This document shows, piece by piece, positions 34,923 through 43,609 of a stretch of 64,000 bases of DNA. Both the position numbers and the translations under genes were made by a program. Below the pieces are notes generated by a model. That model was not told the DNA's origin. It saw only the letters and a program-made list of their open reading frames with translations, and made no database searches. Each line of letters begins with the position of its first letter. The first letter of the stretch is position 1. The stretch covers positions 3,596,001 to 3,660,000 of the forward strand of contig AP026073.1 of assembly GCA_024349765.1 (NCBI GenBank), in the 5' to 3' direction. The DNA is from Streptomyces nigrescens (GTDB lineage: Bacteria > Actinomycetota > Actinomycetes > Streptomycetales > Streptomycetaceae).

Positions 34923-35093
34923 TCAGCTCTCCGGGCGCAGCAGCCCGCGCTCGTACGCCTTGGCCAGCCGCTGCGGGACCAGGTACGGGGTGCCGTCGAC
35001 GGTGACGGGCACGAGCTGGGGAGTCGTGGCCTTCCACTGGGCCCGGCGGTGGCGGGTGTTGCTGCGGGACATCTTCCGCTTCGGTACGGCCAT
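34923..35093 (-). CDS. rpmF: 50S ribosomal protein L32, zinc-independent paralogue
   Basis: A 56-residue L32: the start [20 protein letters not shown] is the conserved L32 N-terminus. The four zinc-binding cysteines of ordinary L32 are all missing; the C-terminal half reads [20 protein letters not shown]. Cysteine-free (C-minus) ribosomal paralogues replace the zinc forms when zinc is scarce and are controlled by Zur in streptomycetes. AGGAGG precedes ATG 35091-35093. It leads a two-gene unit with the CobW gene. Confidence 0.9.
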   Translation of the reverse strand: MAVPKRKMSRSNTRHRRAQWKATTPQLVPVTVDGTPYLVPQRLAKAYERGLLRPES

Positions 35094-35137
35094 GACGACC
35101 TCCTGCGTTGTCGGGTGAGGTGGGATGAAACGCTATA

Positions 35138-35152
35138 TGAAAACGACTGTCA
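35138..35152. promoter_or_regulatory. Zur-like box upstream of rpmF-cobW
   Basis: TGAAAACGACTGTCA matches the Zur palindrome TGAAAATGATTTTCA at 12 of 15 positions and has matching TGA..TCA ends. It lies 45 bases upstream of the L32 start. The gene content downstream (C-minus L32, CobW) is classic Zur-regulated content, which supports the reading. Confidence 0.75.
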
Positions 35153-35261
35153 TTGCCAAATGGATTATGCGGCGGGGCGCGAAGCAACTCAGTCACTGCT
35201 TCGCGCCCCGTTCCACAGGAGCCGCGCGGGTCCCTCAACCCGGCGGCGGAGCCGGGGCCCC

Positions 35262-35660
35262 TCAACCCCGGTGGTAGGTGTGGAACCCCCGGCCCGTCTT
35301 GCGGCCCAGCAGGCCCGCCTCCACCATCCGCTGGAGCAGCGGTGGCGGCGCGTAGAGGGGTTCTTTGAATGCGTCGTACAGGGACTCCGCGATCGAGGCG
35401 ACGGTGTCCAGCCCGATCAGGTCCGCGAGTTGGTGTGGAGGGAGGTGACGACCTCCACCAGAGGAAGGACCGGGACGGGGTTGAAGAAGTGCAGGCCGAC
35501 GACCCGGTCGGCGCGCCGGGTCGTCATGCCCAGGCGCATGACGGGGAGGGAGGAGGTGTGCGTGGCGAGCACGGCCTGAGGATCCTCCACGATCTTGTCG
35601 AGCGCGGCGAAGACCTCGGTCTTGGACTCGGCGTTCGGCACTCCGGCGCGGCCCCTGCCT
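35262..35660 (-). pseudogene. 3-hydroxyacyl-CoA dehydrogenase fragment
   Basis: The minus strand encodes AESKTEVFAALDKIVEDP, then THTSSLPVMRLGMTTRRADR and VGLHFFNPVPVLPLVEVV, the middle of a 3-hydroxybutyryl-CoA dehydrogenase. At about 35430 a deletion and frame change jump to LADLIGLDTVASIAESLYDAF and GLLGRKTGRGFHTYHRG, the natural end. The NAD-binding N-terminus is missing and about 60 central residues are lost, so it is a dead remnant. Confidence 0.8.
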
Positions 35661-35809
35661 ACTGGCGATATGCGACCACGCAAAGGGCACGCCCACCTCG
35701 AAACGCTCCCGCCGTACGCCGTGTTGGCGGGCGGCATCCTGGAACGTATCCCGGGCCGGGCACGAGGACCGACATGTTTGTCCGGGCGGGGGAGGGCAAC
35801 GCGAGGTCC

Positions 35810-36238
35810 ATGAAGGAATCCAGCAACGAGACGCGTCAGAAGTCCGAACAGAAGCGGAAGGCCGCCGCACAGGCCCGGCGGACGGCGGAGCGGGCAACGG
35901 CACCGGCCGGCCGCGGGGCGAAGAAGGCCGTTGCCGCCACCGACGACGCGGTGTCAGCCGCGGAGGCCGGCACCGAGCGAGCGGCCGAGGCCACGAGCGC
36001 GGCCGCCCGCACGGCGGCCCGGGGCGTCGAGTCGGGACGGCAGGCGCTGATCACGGCCTCGGGCCGGGTCGCGGCCACGGCCAAGACGGCCTGGGTGGTG
36101 CTTGCCCACCGCAAGTGGGTAGCCACCGGCATGGGCGCGGGCGCCATCGCGCTGAGCGCGGCGTCCTACGGGATAGGCCGCCGTGCCGAGCGTCATTCGC
36201 ACGGGCCCCTGACCCGCCTCACCCAAGGCCGTATCTGA
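35810..36238 (+). CDS. Alanine/lysine-rich protein with one membrane segment
   Basis: A 142-residue protein I do not recognise. Residues 1-85 are highly charged and alanine-rich (KAAAQARRTAERATAP, then AAEATSAAARTAARG), likely a long helix with histone-tail- or phasin-like composition. A hydrophobic segment follows near 105-125 (WVATGMGAGAIALSAASYGI), ending with a basic tail GRRAERHSHG. ATG 35810 is chosen because AGG lies just upstream; an in-frame ATG 36 bases earlier is possible. It could be a membrane-tethered DNA- or polymer-binding protein, but this is only composition. Confidence 0.6.
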   Translation: MKESSNETRQKSEQKRKAAAQARRTAERATAPAGRGAKKAVAATDDAVSAAEAGTERAAEATSAAARTAARGVESGRQALITASGRVAATAKTAWVVLAHRKWVATGMGAGAIALSAASYGIGRRAERHSHGPLTRLTQGRI

Positions 36239-36288
36239 ATTCGAGAGCCTGCCGGTCCTCCCACCGTTCGACGACCACCATGTCGCCT

Positions 36289-37329
36289 TCACGCGTGGCG
36301 GGCGGGACCGCTGCCCGCGCCCGAGACCGTGATCGCGTGGGCGATCTCCGCTATGTCGGCAGGGGTCAGTTCCAACGAGCCCGCTCCGATCCAGCCGTCC
36401 ACCTGGGCGGCCTTGCGCGCGCCCACGATCGCCCCGGTGATGCCGGGCCAGGCGAGCACCCAGGCGATGGCCACCTCGGCGACGGTGCGCCCATGGCGTA
36501 CAGCGATCGGCCGCAGCGCCTCGGCGAGCTGGAGGTTGGCGGTCAGGCCGGTCGTGAAGTCGTGGTGGGCGGTCCGCCAATCCTCGGCGGGCAGCCCGGC
36601 CACGCGCTCGGCGGAGAAGGCCCCGGTCAGTAGGCCGGACTGCAGCGGCGAGTAGACGATCACGCCGGTCTCGTGCGCGCGTGCCCAGGCGATCTCAGCG
36701 GCGGAGGACCGGTTGATCGCCGAGAACGGCGGCTGGATGACGTCGACATGGGCGATCTGCTCGGCCGCCTGGAGCAGGTCGGGCGTGTGATTGGACAGCC
36801 CGATCGCCCGCACCTTGCCTTCGGCCTTCAGGTCCGCCATGACCTGCCAGTACTCCTCCAGCGGCGTGGCGTTGGGCGATACCGCTCCGAAGCCGCCACC
36901 GGCGTACTCCAGCGATTCGCCGGTGTCGGGATAGTGCACCTGGTACAGGTCGATGTGGTCGACGCCCAGCCGCCTCAGCGAGTCTTCGAGCTCGCGGCGG
37001 ACACTGGCCGGCTTCATGATCCGCCGAGGCGCGGCCGACGGATTGTCCGGGTCCCAGACCAGGCCGACCTTGGTGAAGAGGTACGGGCGATCGGCCTGTG
37101 GCAGGCCGGCGACGGCCTTGCCGACCAGTTCCTCCGAATGGCCCAGGCCGTACACCGCGGCGGTGTCGATCCAGTTGACGCCCGCGTCCAGTGCGTGGCG
37201 GATCGCGGCGATGGACTCGGCGTCGTCCGTGGCACCCCAGCTGAAGGTCCAGCCCGAGCCCGAGACGGCCCACGAACCGAAGCCCAACCGAGAAATCTCC
37301 ATGCCCGTACGGCCAAGCATGACAGTCAT
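36289..37329 (-). CDS. Aldo/keto reductase
   Basis: A 346-residue NADPH-dependent TIM-barrel oxidoreductase. The catalytic tetrad is visible: Asp in NWIDTAAVYG, Tyr in the same AVYGLGHSEE motif, Lys in LFTKVGL and His in QVHYPDTG. The C-terminal NADPH site reads VIVYSPLQSGLLTG and AIVGARKAAQVD. The start is ATG 37329, next to GGGAG; upstream in-frame sequence is not family-like. It stands alone, divergent from a methyltransferase gene. Substrate unknown. Confidence 0.9.
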   Translation of the reverse strand: MTVMLGRTGMEISRLGFGSWAVSGSGWTFSWGATDDAESIAAIRHALDAGVNWIDTAAVYGLGHSEELVGKAVAGLPQADRPYLFTKVGLVWDPDNPSAAPRRIMKPASVRRELEDSLRRLGVDHIDLYQVHYPDTGESLEYAGGGFGAVSPNATPLEEYWQVMADLKAEGKVRAIGLSNHTPDLLQAAEQIAHVDVIQPPFSAINRSSAAEIAWARAHETGVIVYSPLQSGLLTGAFSAERVAGLPAEDWRTAHHDFTTGLTANLQLAEALRPIAVRHGRTVAEVAIAWVLAWPGITGAIVGARKAAQVDGWIGAGSLELTPADIAEIAHAITVSGAGSGPARHA

Positions 37330-37514
37330 GAGTGATGCGCTCCCGTGAATCGGAATGCCGGATCCGTTCCGGCGGATTCCACTCTCGGCGCTCCACGCGA
37401 GGGCGGGCAGTGCTCGGCGCTGCCTAGGCACGCCACGACCAGGCGCGCGCAAAGTCAGCATGCGCTGCGCGTCACAAAAGGGTTTGTGCCCGCCGGAGAG
37501 GTCGGCTTGAGTTC

Positions 37515-38285
37515 GTGCCCGTGACTGCCTTGAACGATCTCGTACGACCGGACCGCTACCCGCGCTCGTCCCGCTATGACCCGGCGTGGCTCGTCGGCCT
37601 GGACATGGGGCCCAATCCGCTGTGGCTCCTTGAGGACCTCGCCCGCGATCTCGATCTGCGCCCTGGGATGAGGGTGCTCGACCTCGGTTCGGGCAAGGGG
37701 GCCACGTCGGTGTTCCTGGCCCGCGAGTACGGCGTGGACGTCGTCGCCGCCGACTGGTGGGTCCCCGCGGAGGACGCGGTTGCGGTGTTCGCCGAGGCGG
37801 GGGTCGCCGACCGGGTCGAGGCCGTCCAGGCAGAGGCGCACGTCCTGCCGTTCGAGCCGGAAAGCTTCGACGCGATCGTGAGCATCGATGCCTTCGAGTA
37901 CTTCGGCACGGCGGACAGCTACCTGCCCTACCTGATGCGGTTCCTGCGCCCCGGCGGCCAGTTGGGCGTGGCCACGCCGGGCATGAGCCGGGAGGTCCGC
38001 GAACTCGGGACGATCCCGGCCCACATCAAGCGGGTCGTCGGCTGGGAGGCGATCGCCTGGCACACGGCCGAGTGGTGGCGCTTCCAGTGGGAGATCACCG
38101 AGCTGGTGGACGTCACGTCCGCCCGGCTCCAGGAAGACGCCTGGCGGGACTGGCTGCTCTGGGCACGGGCCTGCGCCGAGCAGCAGCCCGGCGGCTTGAC
38201 GGCCAACCAGCCCGTCATCGACATGCTCACCGAAGACGGTGGGGAGTTTCTCTCCTTTGCCCTGGTGACCGCCCGCAAGAGGTGA
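37515..38285 (+). CDS. Class I SAM-dependent methyltransferase
   Basis: A 256-residue methyltransferase with motif I VLDLGSGKGATSVFLAREYG near residue 55, the acidic VVAADWWVP, and FDAIVSIDAFEYFG as motif IV. The layout matches UbiE/cyclopropane-like small-molecule enzymes; WHTAEWWRFQWEITELVDV in the C-terminal half is distinctive but not diagnostic. GTG 37515 is the most upstream reasonable start. No pathway is evident from neighbours. Confidence 0.85.
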   Translation: MPVTALNDLVRPDRYPRSSRYDPAWLVGLDMGPNPLWLLEDLARDLDLRPGMRVLDLGSGKGATSVFLAREYGVDVVAADWWVPAEDAVAVFAEAGVADRVEAVQAEAHVLPFEPESFDAIVSIDAFEYFGTADSYLPYLMRFLRPGGQLGVATPGMSREVRELGTIPAHIKRVVGWEAIAWHTAEWWRFQWEITELVDVTSARLQEDAWRDWLLWARACAEQQPGGLTANQPVIDMLTEDGGEFLSFALVTARKR

Positions 38286-38460
38286 CCGGGAGGGGCGGCC
38301 GGCGGGCGGTCAGCTCCGTGCACCTTGTGCTAGTGGGGCAGGCATTCCACTCGGGGCACGTCCTCGCCTGCGAGTCCGGACCTTGGAGGCCACTCATGCA
38401 CCGCAGCCGGCGCGTTCGAGGGCATGCCTCGGGTCGGTTGCGCCTCGGCCGTCGAGAGGT

Positions 38461-39516
38461 TCAGTCCGCCGCTTCCGGCTCCAGCCGATCGGTGACGATC
38501 TCGGTCATCGACAGGCAGTCGCCGCCGAGGGTGACTCCGCCCGCGGTCACGCTCGGCGTGAGGGAGATGGGGCAGGCACCGGGACGGTCGATGGCGAAGA
38601 GACCGAAGGTGGCAGTCCCATTGGCGATCTCATCGCTGTTGGCGTGGCCGAAATAGGCCTCAGCCCCGTTGGGCTGGCAGAGCATCACATGGAATCCGCC
38701 GGTGCCATCGGGCCAGGTGAGGACCAGGTAGCGCACGGAGTAGTCCGTGCCGAGCGGCGCGAGTGTGGTGACCACCCCGGCGAGCGACGGCCCCTGCAGG
38801 AACGTGTCCGGCATGCCCATCTGGATGTCGGAGTCGATGCAGAGCAGCATCCGTTCGTCCCCGCACTCAATGGCGAGCATCCCCTCCCGTTCCGGCCGTA
38901 CCAGGTACAGCTCACCGGCCGGCATCCGGCTCAGCAGCGCGAAGTCCTCCTCCGTCGGCGCAGAAGTGTTGATGAAGAACACCTTGTCCTCGTTGGCCGG
39001 GATCGCAACGATGCGTGAATCGTCCGCGGGCGTGAGTTCAAAGCCCGACCGCCCCGCCCGGTAGGCGATCACCGACAGCGCGAAGGCGGCCTGGTCGCCG
39101 ACCGGATCCCCGGCCGGGGGCGCCATCTGGGCGAGGGCGTCCAGCGAATCGGAGCGGGCCACCTGCTGCAGGGTGCGCCAGGCGGCCAGCGCGATGACCG
39201 GTTCGTCGGAGACGGCCGCGGCCTGGGCCAACGGAACGGCGTCCTGGCCCATCACCGCGGCACGGTCGAGCGCTGCGGCGACCGTGAAGGGGTCGGGCGC
39301 AGGCTCCGCCAGGACCTGGCCGACCGCCTGGGCCAGCGCCCCCAGCGGGCTCGGGTCGATCAGGGAGAGGATGCCCAGTGCGCGGACCCGGTTTTCGTCG
39401 TCCGCGGCGAGCGCACGGCCGAGGGCGTCGGCGAGGTCGTCGGCGTCGAGCGCGGCCAGGAGCGAGGGGTCCGCCTCGTCCTTGGACGCGAGCAGTTGGT
39501 CGATGCGGTCGGTCAT
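38461..39516 (-). CDS. Uncharacterised protein with alanine-rich helical (HEAT-like) N-terminus
   Basis: A 351-residue protein I do not recognise. Residues 1-150 are short paired helices (LAALDADDLADALGRALAAD, then VIALAAWRTLQQVARS) that resemble HEAT-type repeats. Residues 160-351 are beta-rich (IVAIPANEDKVFFINTSAPT, then SVRYLVLTWPDGTGGFHVML). There is no signal peptide. It ends 39516, 68 bases downstream of a zincin gene on the same strand, so the two probably form one unit. Confidence 0.7.
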   Translation of the reverse strand: MTDRIDQLLASKDEADPSLLAALDADDLADALGRALAADDENRVRALGILSLIDPSPLGALAQAVGQVLAEPAPDPFTVAAALDRAAVMGQDAVPLAQAAAVSDEPVIALAAWRTLQQVARSDSLDALAQMAPPAGDPVGDQAAFALSVIAYRAGRSGFELTPADDSRIVAIPANEDKVFFINTSAPTEEDFALLSRMPAGELYLVRPEREGMLAIECGDERMLLCIDSDIQMGMPDTFLQGPSLAGVVTTLAPLGTDYSVRYLVLTWPDGTGGFHVMLCQPNGAEAYFGHANSDEIANGTATFGLFAIDRPGACPISLTPSVTAGGVTLGGDCLSMTEIVTDRLEPEAAD

Positions 39517-39583
39517 GGTCTCCGCGCCTCTCTCGCAACCCTCTGGGGTGTGACAGGGGGTCTGACCTACAGGGTGATCTGAC

Positions 39584-40141
39584 CTACAGGGTGACCTGGC
39601 AATGTGTGATCATCTTGACCGCCTGGGCGGGCGTGACCCCCGTGTTGGTACCCGACTGCGCCCGCATGAAGTTCGCGGGGCCGCACAGCGATTCGTCCTT
39701 CTCGCAGTGCGGCAGGCCCAGGAAGTGACCGACCTCGTGGGCGAAGGTGTTGCCGCTGTCCGCCGTGCTGCCGTTCAGGGACACCACCGGTGCTCTCAGC
39801 CCACCCCTGGCCTTGTTCTTCCCGCACGCGCCGGGCGTGGGGGCGTATCCGACGTCCGTGGGATGGAACATGCGCTTCACGACGAACACGTCGAGAGCGT
39901 CGTTGCTGCGCACGGCAAACCGGTCGGCCAGGGCTGCGGCGTCGGCCGAGTTGAAGATGATCGCGTCCACCCCGGCGACCCTGTGCTGGATCTTGAAGCG
40001 GTTTACCGTACCGATCACCGGACCATGGGTGGCGAAGATCGTCTTCATGATGTCCACGGAGTCGTTGACCTGCTTCAACTCGGCCGGAGTGAAGATGTCC
40101 TCCGAGACGACGATCAGGTTGATGTCGAAGTGCACGGCCAT
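39584..40141 (-). CDS. Zincin-type metalloprotease, no signal peptide
   Basis: A 185-residue protein with the extended metzincin zinc site HEVGHFLGLPH: His135, Glu136, His139 and His145. A Met-turn candidate, NFM (Met159), follows. Cysteines 106, 146 and 153 could form disulfides, yet the N-terminus (MAVHFDINLIVVSEDIF) shows no signal peptide or membrane segment. Length is that of a bare catalytic domain. It lies 68 bases from the next same-strand gene and divergent from the gene at 40633. The substrate is unknown. An internal or lysis-released protease is possible. Confidence 0.78.
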   Translation of the reverse strand: MAVHFDINLIVVSEDIFTPAELKQVNDSVDIMKTIFATHGPVIGTVNRFKIQHRVAGVDAIIFNSADAAALADRFAVRSNDALDVFVVKRMFHPTDVGYAPTPGACGKNKARGGLRAPVVSLNGSTADSGNTFAHEVGHFLGLPHCEKDESLCGPANFMRAQSGTNTGVTPAQAVKMITHCQVTL

Positions 40142-40632
40142 GACGGCTCCAGAGGTGGCGATGCCGGGGGCGACGACTCCAGAGATCTCTCAGCAAAAGG
40201 ATGACGCCGGATCCGGGGCGCCGCCACTTGACGGTTTCTCTCGACTTCTCTCGACGGTTTTCCTTGTGCCATCGGGTGTTGTCGGGTCGTCCCAAGCCTT
40301 CGTCCGGGGACCTGCCGCCTCAAGTGGTGGCGGGTTTCGAGCTCGGACAGACTGGGTGAAAGGGAGGGATCGAAGGCGCTTGCACGTCATTCGGTGCGAG
40401 GCATTCCTATGGGTTCCTCAGGAACACACATGGTGGCTACCTGCCCGGCTTTTCAGGTAGCGCCGGTCACCCTGTATCCGATAGCGAATGAGCGGGAGCC
40501 TACGTCTGGCGAGGTGAGCACGTCACGACCGAGGCATGGAGCTGACCACCCCGACCGCTGATGCCTCGTGCGACCAAGGTTGCGTCGGCCGTGCGCGCCA
40601 TATGCGGCGCGTCTCGCTGGGAGGAGACCTTC
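40142..40632. promoter_or_regulatory. Divergent intergenic region with 8-bp hairpin
   Basis: About 490 bases between the zincin gene and the regulatory-domain gene. The only structure seen is GCTACCTG (40436-40443) pairing with CAGGTAGC (40454-40461) across a 10-base loop. As the genes diverge, this is more likely a regulatory site or leader structure than a terminator. No gene is supported. Confidence 0.4.
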
Positions 40633-41100
40633 ATGCATGGCCATGTGCGAACCATCGATGGAAATGAACCGATTCGGCTGATCCAGGTCAGCGTCTACCG
40701 TCGCGATCTGTCGCGCATCAAGCACGTCTATACGGACGATCAGGGGCGTTACGACGTGGAGATTCCCTCCGGTGAATCAGTCACCGTTCGGTTCGACACC
40801 CATCCCACCCTCAACAACGCAGAGGACTGGCAGCCTTCCGTGGTCTCCAACGTGGTGCCCGACAACGCCGTACCTTTGGACCGCTGCCTGCTGCGCAGCG
40901 GTCAGGACGCCGATCCGGCATCGGCCGTGGACGCTCTGGGCGGGTATCTCTTTGCGGCGGCGTTGGGCGACGCGGAGGCGGAGGGGGAGGACGGCTACGC
41001 GGCCACGGCACGGGCACGCCTGTCCAGGCTCAAACAGCACACCCAGGCGCTTCAGGAAGTCCAGGAACGGCTTCACCGTCATTTCAGCGGACAGGCATAG
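40633..41100 (+). CDS. Protein with carboxypeptidase-regulatory-like (beta-sandwich) domain
   Basis: A 155-residue protein. Residues 1-85 look like a carboxypeptidase regulatory-like/Cna-B-type beta sandwich: MHGHVRTIDGNEPIRLIQVS, then TDDQGRYDVEIPSGESVTVRF. Residues 100-155 are helical (GYAATARARLSRLKQHTQAL). ATG 40633 follows GGAGGAGA. No signal peptide. It faces the zincin and HEAT-like genes and may belong with them; the role is unknown. Confidence 0.7.
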   Translation: MHGHVRTIDGNEPIRLIQVSVYRRDLSRIKHVYTDDQGRYDVEIPSGESVTVRFDTHPTLNNAEDWQPSVVSNVVPDNAVPLDRCLLRSGQDADPASAVDALGGYLFAAALGDAEAEGEDGYAATARARLSRLKQHTQALQEVQERLHRHFSGQA

Positions 41101-41298
41101 CAGGGGCACCGTGGCCGTGCAGTTGGTCCATGGAGTCGGCTGTCTCGTGCAGAGGGAGCCACAGCTGGTCGAGAGGGTCGACGCTGCCGTTGACGCAGCG
41201 CGTTCGCGCAACTCGACCAGCCCGTGAGCTCCGTGCGAAGCACGATTCTCGTCGCCGCGGAAGCCGCCGTCCTGGACCTCCTGTGGAGTGTCCTTGGG

Positions 41299-41847
41299 TC
41301 ACCGCCGCCCGCCGAACTCCCAGTCGTGGACCTCGATGTCGGCATACCGGTCCGCAGTCAGGATGGCGCGTGCAGAGTCCGGGGCCAGGGCCCGGACCAG
41401 CGCTGCCGTGCCCAGCCAGGTGGCGCCGTCGTCGGACAACAGTGGCCCGTACGCGATCACATCGTCCTGGTGAGGTGGCACATCGACGTCGGCGGGCTGC
41501 CCCGAGCCGAGGCCGAGCACCAGGTACCGATTGCCACCGGTCCGGCCTCCAGGGAAATCCCACATGGTGCGCCCCAGCAGGTTGCGCCACCGACGCAGCA
41601 GCACATCCCGGTACACACCGGCCTGGTAGTTGGGCTCGTCGAAGGCGAACGCGCGGGCGGCGGCGGGGTCCGGCAGGTCGACGATGTGGAGGCTGCCGCT
41701 GGGCGTTTCGCCGTCACTGGCGAACGTCGGGCCGCGAGCGATGATCTCCTTCTCGTACCGGTCCATGTAGGACCAGTGCTCTTCCACCAGCTCGTTGCGC
41801 AACGTGAGGGATCCGGGCCGGTCGCGGTGGTAGCAGAAGTACTCCAT
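41299..41847 (-). CDS. YCII-related domain protein
   Basis: A 182-residue protein with two YCII-like ferredoxin-fold halves. The first starts MEYFCYHRDRPGSLTLRNEL, with EEHWSYMDRYEKEIIARGPT; the second covers PHQDDVIAYGPLLSDDGATW and ALAPDSARAILTADRYADIE. YCII proteins include a chlorohydroquinone-type dehalogenase and many unknowns; His and Asp residues in this fold may be catalytic. ATG 41847 is preceded by GGGAGG. It stands alone. Confidence 0.78.
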   Translation of the reverse strand: MEYFCYHRDRPGSLTLRNELVEEHWSYMDRYEKEIIARGPTFASDGETPSGSLHIVDLPDPAAARAFAFDEPNYQAGVYRDVLLRRWRNLLGRTMWDFPGGRTGGNRYLVLGLGSGQPADVDVPPHQDDVIAYGPLLSDDGATWLGTAALVRALAPDSARAILTADRYADIEVHDWEFGGRR

Positions 41848-42188
41848 GCTCCAGACCCTCCCTGAGATTCGGCAGCATCTCAACGGCCTTTCGCAACGAA
41901 TACCACACGCTCCACACGCGGGCGTCGTTCCCTCAGACGGCCTCAGTGGAAGATCCTCACCGTGGAGCCGGTTGCCCGGGAGCGCACCTATTGGATCTCC
42001 CGCCGCCGATGAGTGAAGTATCCCTCGGCCGAGGACCTCCTCGACTGATCCGTCGCCCGCAACGATCCGCGAGCTCTCCCGCAGCACCCGTTGTTATCCG
42101 CCGCCACATGAGATGGCCTGAGGCACGGGCGGGTGCCCTCGGCGGAAGGCGCGCAGGCTTCTTGGAACGGATGCCGAGGAGGGGGGCG
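41848..42188. other. Intergenic region
   Basis: About 340 bases between two minus-strand genes. It holds the promoter of the YCII gene and the end of the methyltransferase transcript. No gene, repeat or strong hairpin was recognised. Confidence 0.4.
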
Positions 42189-43046
42189 TCAGGTGGTGGC
42201 CAGCAGCAGGTCTTCTCCGCTTGTCGGGCGGAGGCCGTCGGTGCGACCGGCGAAGTAGCGCTCGGCGAGGGAACGCCCCGACACGTGTCGGGTGTCTTCG
42301 AAGCCGGCTTCGCGGGCCAGTGCCAGCATCTCGGACGGGGTGTAGAAGCTGATGAACGGCGTTCCGGATGCTTGCGCGCCTGCCTTGCTCGTCCGGAGGC
42401 CGGAGCGATCGGCGTCGTCGAGCAGTTCGGCCGGCAGCAGGAAGGACATGGCGAGCGTCGATCCGGGTGCGAGCCCCGTGATCTGGCGCAGGGTGGCCGC
42501 GGTGGCCTCTTTGGTGAGGTACATGGTGACGCCGGTGGAGACGATGACCGCCGGCCGGGTGGAATCGAAGCCGGCAGCGGCCAGCTTCTTCAGCCAGTCT
42601 TCGCTCGCCTCGAAGTCGACCGGCACCAGGTGCAGCCAGTCGGGGATGCCGTAGCCGAGTTCGACCAGGCGGTGGCGCTTCCATGCCTGGGTTCCGGGCT
42701 GGTCGACCTCGAAGACCCGTAGGCGGGAGGCGATCTCCGGCCTGCGTTGGGCAAAGGTGTCCAGGCCGGCTCCCAGGATGACGTACTGGGTGACACCGCG
42801 GTCGGCCTGCTCAGTGATCAGGTCCTCGATGAAACGGGCGCGGGCCACCATGGCTGCCCGGAATCCTCTGGTGGTGTGCGGGTCCATGTCGGGGCGGTGG
42901 CGCCAGTCGGCGTCCGGGGCCGCCAGCCGCAGGCCGATCTCGTCCTTGAGCACGTGCGGTGGCGGGTCGACCTGGACGTGCATCGCCCGCCACAGGGCGG
43001 TCCGCACCGCAGTGTTGTCCGGTGCCTCGATCTGTGCGTCTGCCAT
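42189..43046 (-). CDS. SAM-dependent methyltransferase, leucine-carboxyl-methyltransferase-like (PPM1/TIGR00027 family)
   Basis: A 285-residue methyltransferase of the actinobacterial family related to leucine carboxyl methyltransferases. Seen are ARARFIEDLITEQADRGVTQ, the SAM loop VILGAGLDTFAQRRPE, VFEVDQPGTQAWKR (acidic residue for ribose), and VIVSTGVTMYLTKEAT. The family is abundant in streptomycetes and mycobacteria and methylates unknown small molecules or lipids. ATG 43046 follows GAAGAAGGGGGAA. Confidence 0.88.
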   Translation of the reverse strand: MADAQIEAPDNTAVRTALWRAMHVQVDPPPHVLKDEIGLRLAAPDADWRHRPDMDPHTTRGFRAAMVARARFIEDLITEQADRGVTQYVILGAGLDTFAQRRPEIASRLRVFEVDQPGTQAWKRHRLVELGYGIPDWLHLVPVDFEASEDWLKKLAAAGFDSTRPAVIVSTGVTMYLTKEATAATLRQITGLAPGSTLAMSFLLPAELLDDADRSGLRTSKAGAQASGTPFISFYTPSEMLALAREAGFEDTRHVSGRSLAERYFAGRTDGLRPTSGEDLLLATT

Positions 43047-43078
43047 GGTGTTCCCCCTTCTTCCCCTTCGCTGCACAG

Positions 43079-43423
43079 TCAGTTCTTGGTGGGAGCTTGG
43101 AGGCTCCACAGACGCCCGTCGGGGTCGCGGACGGTCATCTCCTTGGTCCCGTAATGGGTGTCCTCGAACGGTGTGACCACCTCGACGGCAGGATCGGGAC
43201 GGAACGTGTCTGCGTTCGGCACCTTCAACACCATCTGCGTCTGGGGCTCCTGGTCCGCGGGGACCTCGGCGATGAAGACGTATGGCCCGTCGCCGTTGCG
43301 GAGCCGGCCGGAGTTGTGGTCGGTCGAGAACTCCAACTCGTAGCCCAGCGCCTGGAAGAACTTCGCCGCCTTACCCCAGTTGTGGGTCGTCAGGAACACG
43401 GCCTCGATGCCTTCGGTCGCCAT
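43079..43423 (-). CDS. VOC-superfamily (glyoxalase-like) protein
   Basis: A 114-residue vicinal-oxygen-chelate protein with the paired beta-alpha-beta-beta-beta modules: AVFLTTHNWGKAAKFFQALG, then YVFIAEVP, and VTPFEDTHYGTKEMTVRDPD. It may bind a metal and a small ligand, as in glyoxalase or antibiotic-sequestering proteins. The start lies one base after the stop of the small RHH gene, whose last codons contain the GGAG ribosome-binding site, so the two are co-translated. Confidence 0.85.
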   Translation of the reverse strand: MATEGIEAVFLTTHNWGKAAKFFQALGYELEFSTDHNSGRLRNGDGPYVFIAEVPADQEPQTQMVLKVPNADTFRPDPAVEVVTPFEDTHYGTKEMTVRDPDGRLWSLQAPTKN

Positions 43424-43424
43424 G

Positions 43425-43604
43425 TCAGGTCTCCTTGTCGGTCGATTGCTGTCTGTGCCCGTGGGTGTCGTCGAGGTAGGCGCGCAGTGCGTCAGCCACC
43501 AACGCCGACAACGACATGCCCGACTCGATGGCGCGGAACTTGACCTGCTTGATCAGCCCGATCGGCAGGTAGACGTTGAACTGCTTGACTTCCTCATCGC
43601 TCAC
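43425..43604 (-). CDS. Small ribbon-helix-helix DNA-binding protein
   Basis: A 59-residue protein of CopG/Arc type: a short beta strand [19 protein letters not shown], then a helix-turn-helix pair with [22 protein letters not shown] 43604 is the only start that keeps the ribbon. It is directly upstream of the VOC gene (one-base gap). Overlapping palindromes upstream of its start (43610-43634) should be its operator. It may be an autoregulator that senses the VOC substrate, or an antitoxin-like fold without a toxin. Confidence 0.8.
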   Translation of the reverse strand: MSDEEVKQFNVYLPIGLIKQVKFRAIESGMSLSALVADALRAYLDDTHGHRQQSTDKET

Positions 43605-43609
43605 GAGCC

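Noticed and set aside
34104-35579. A 491-codon plus-strand frame
   Set aside because: Antisense to the CobW and L32 genes, both of which are clear.
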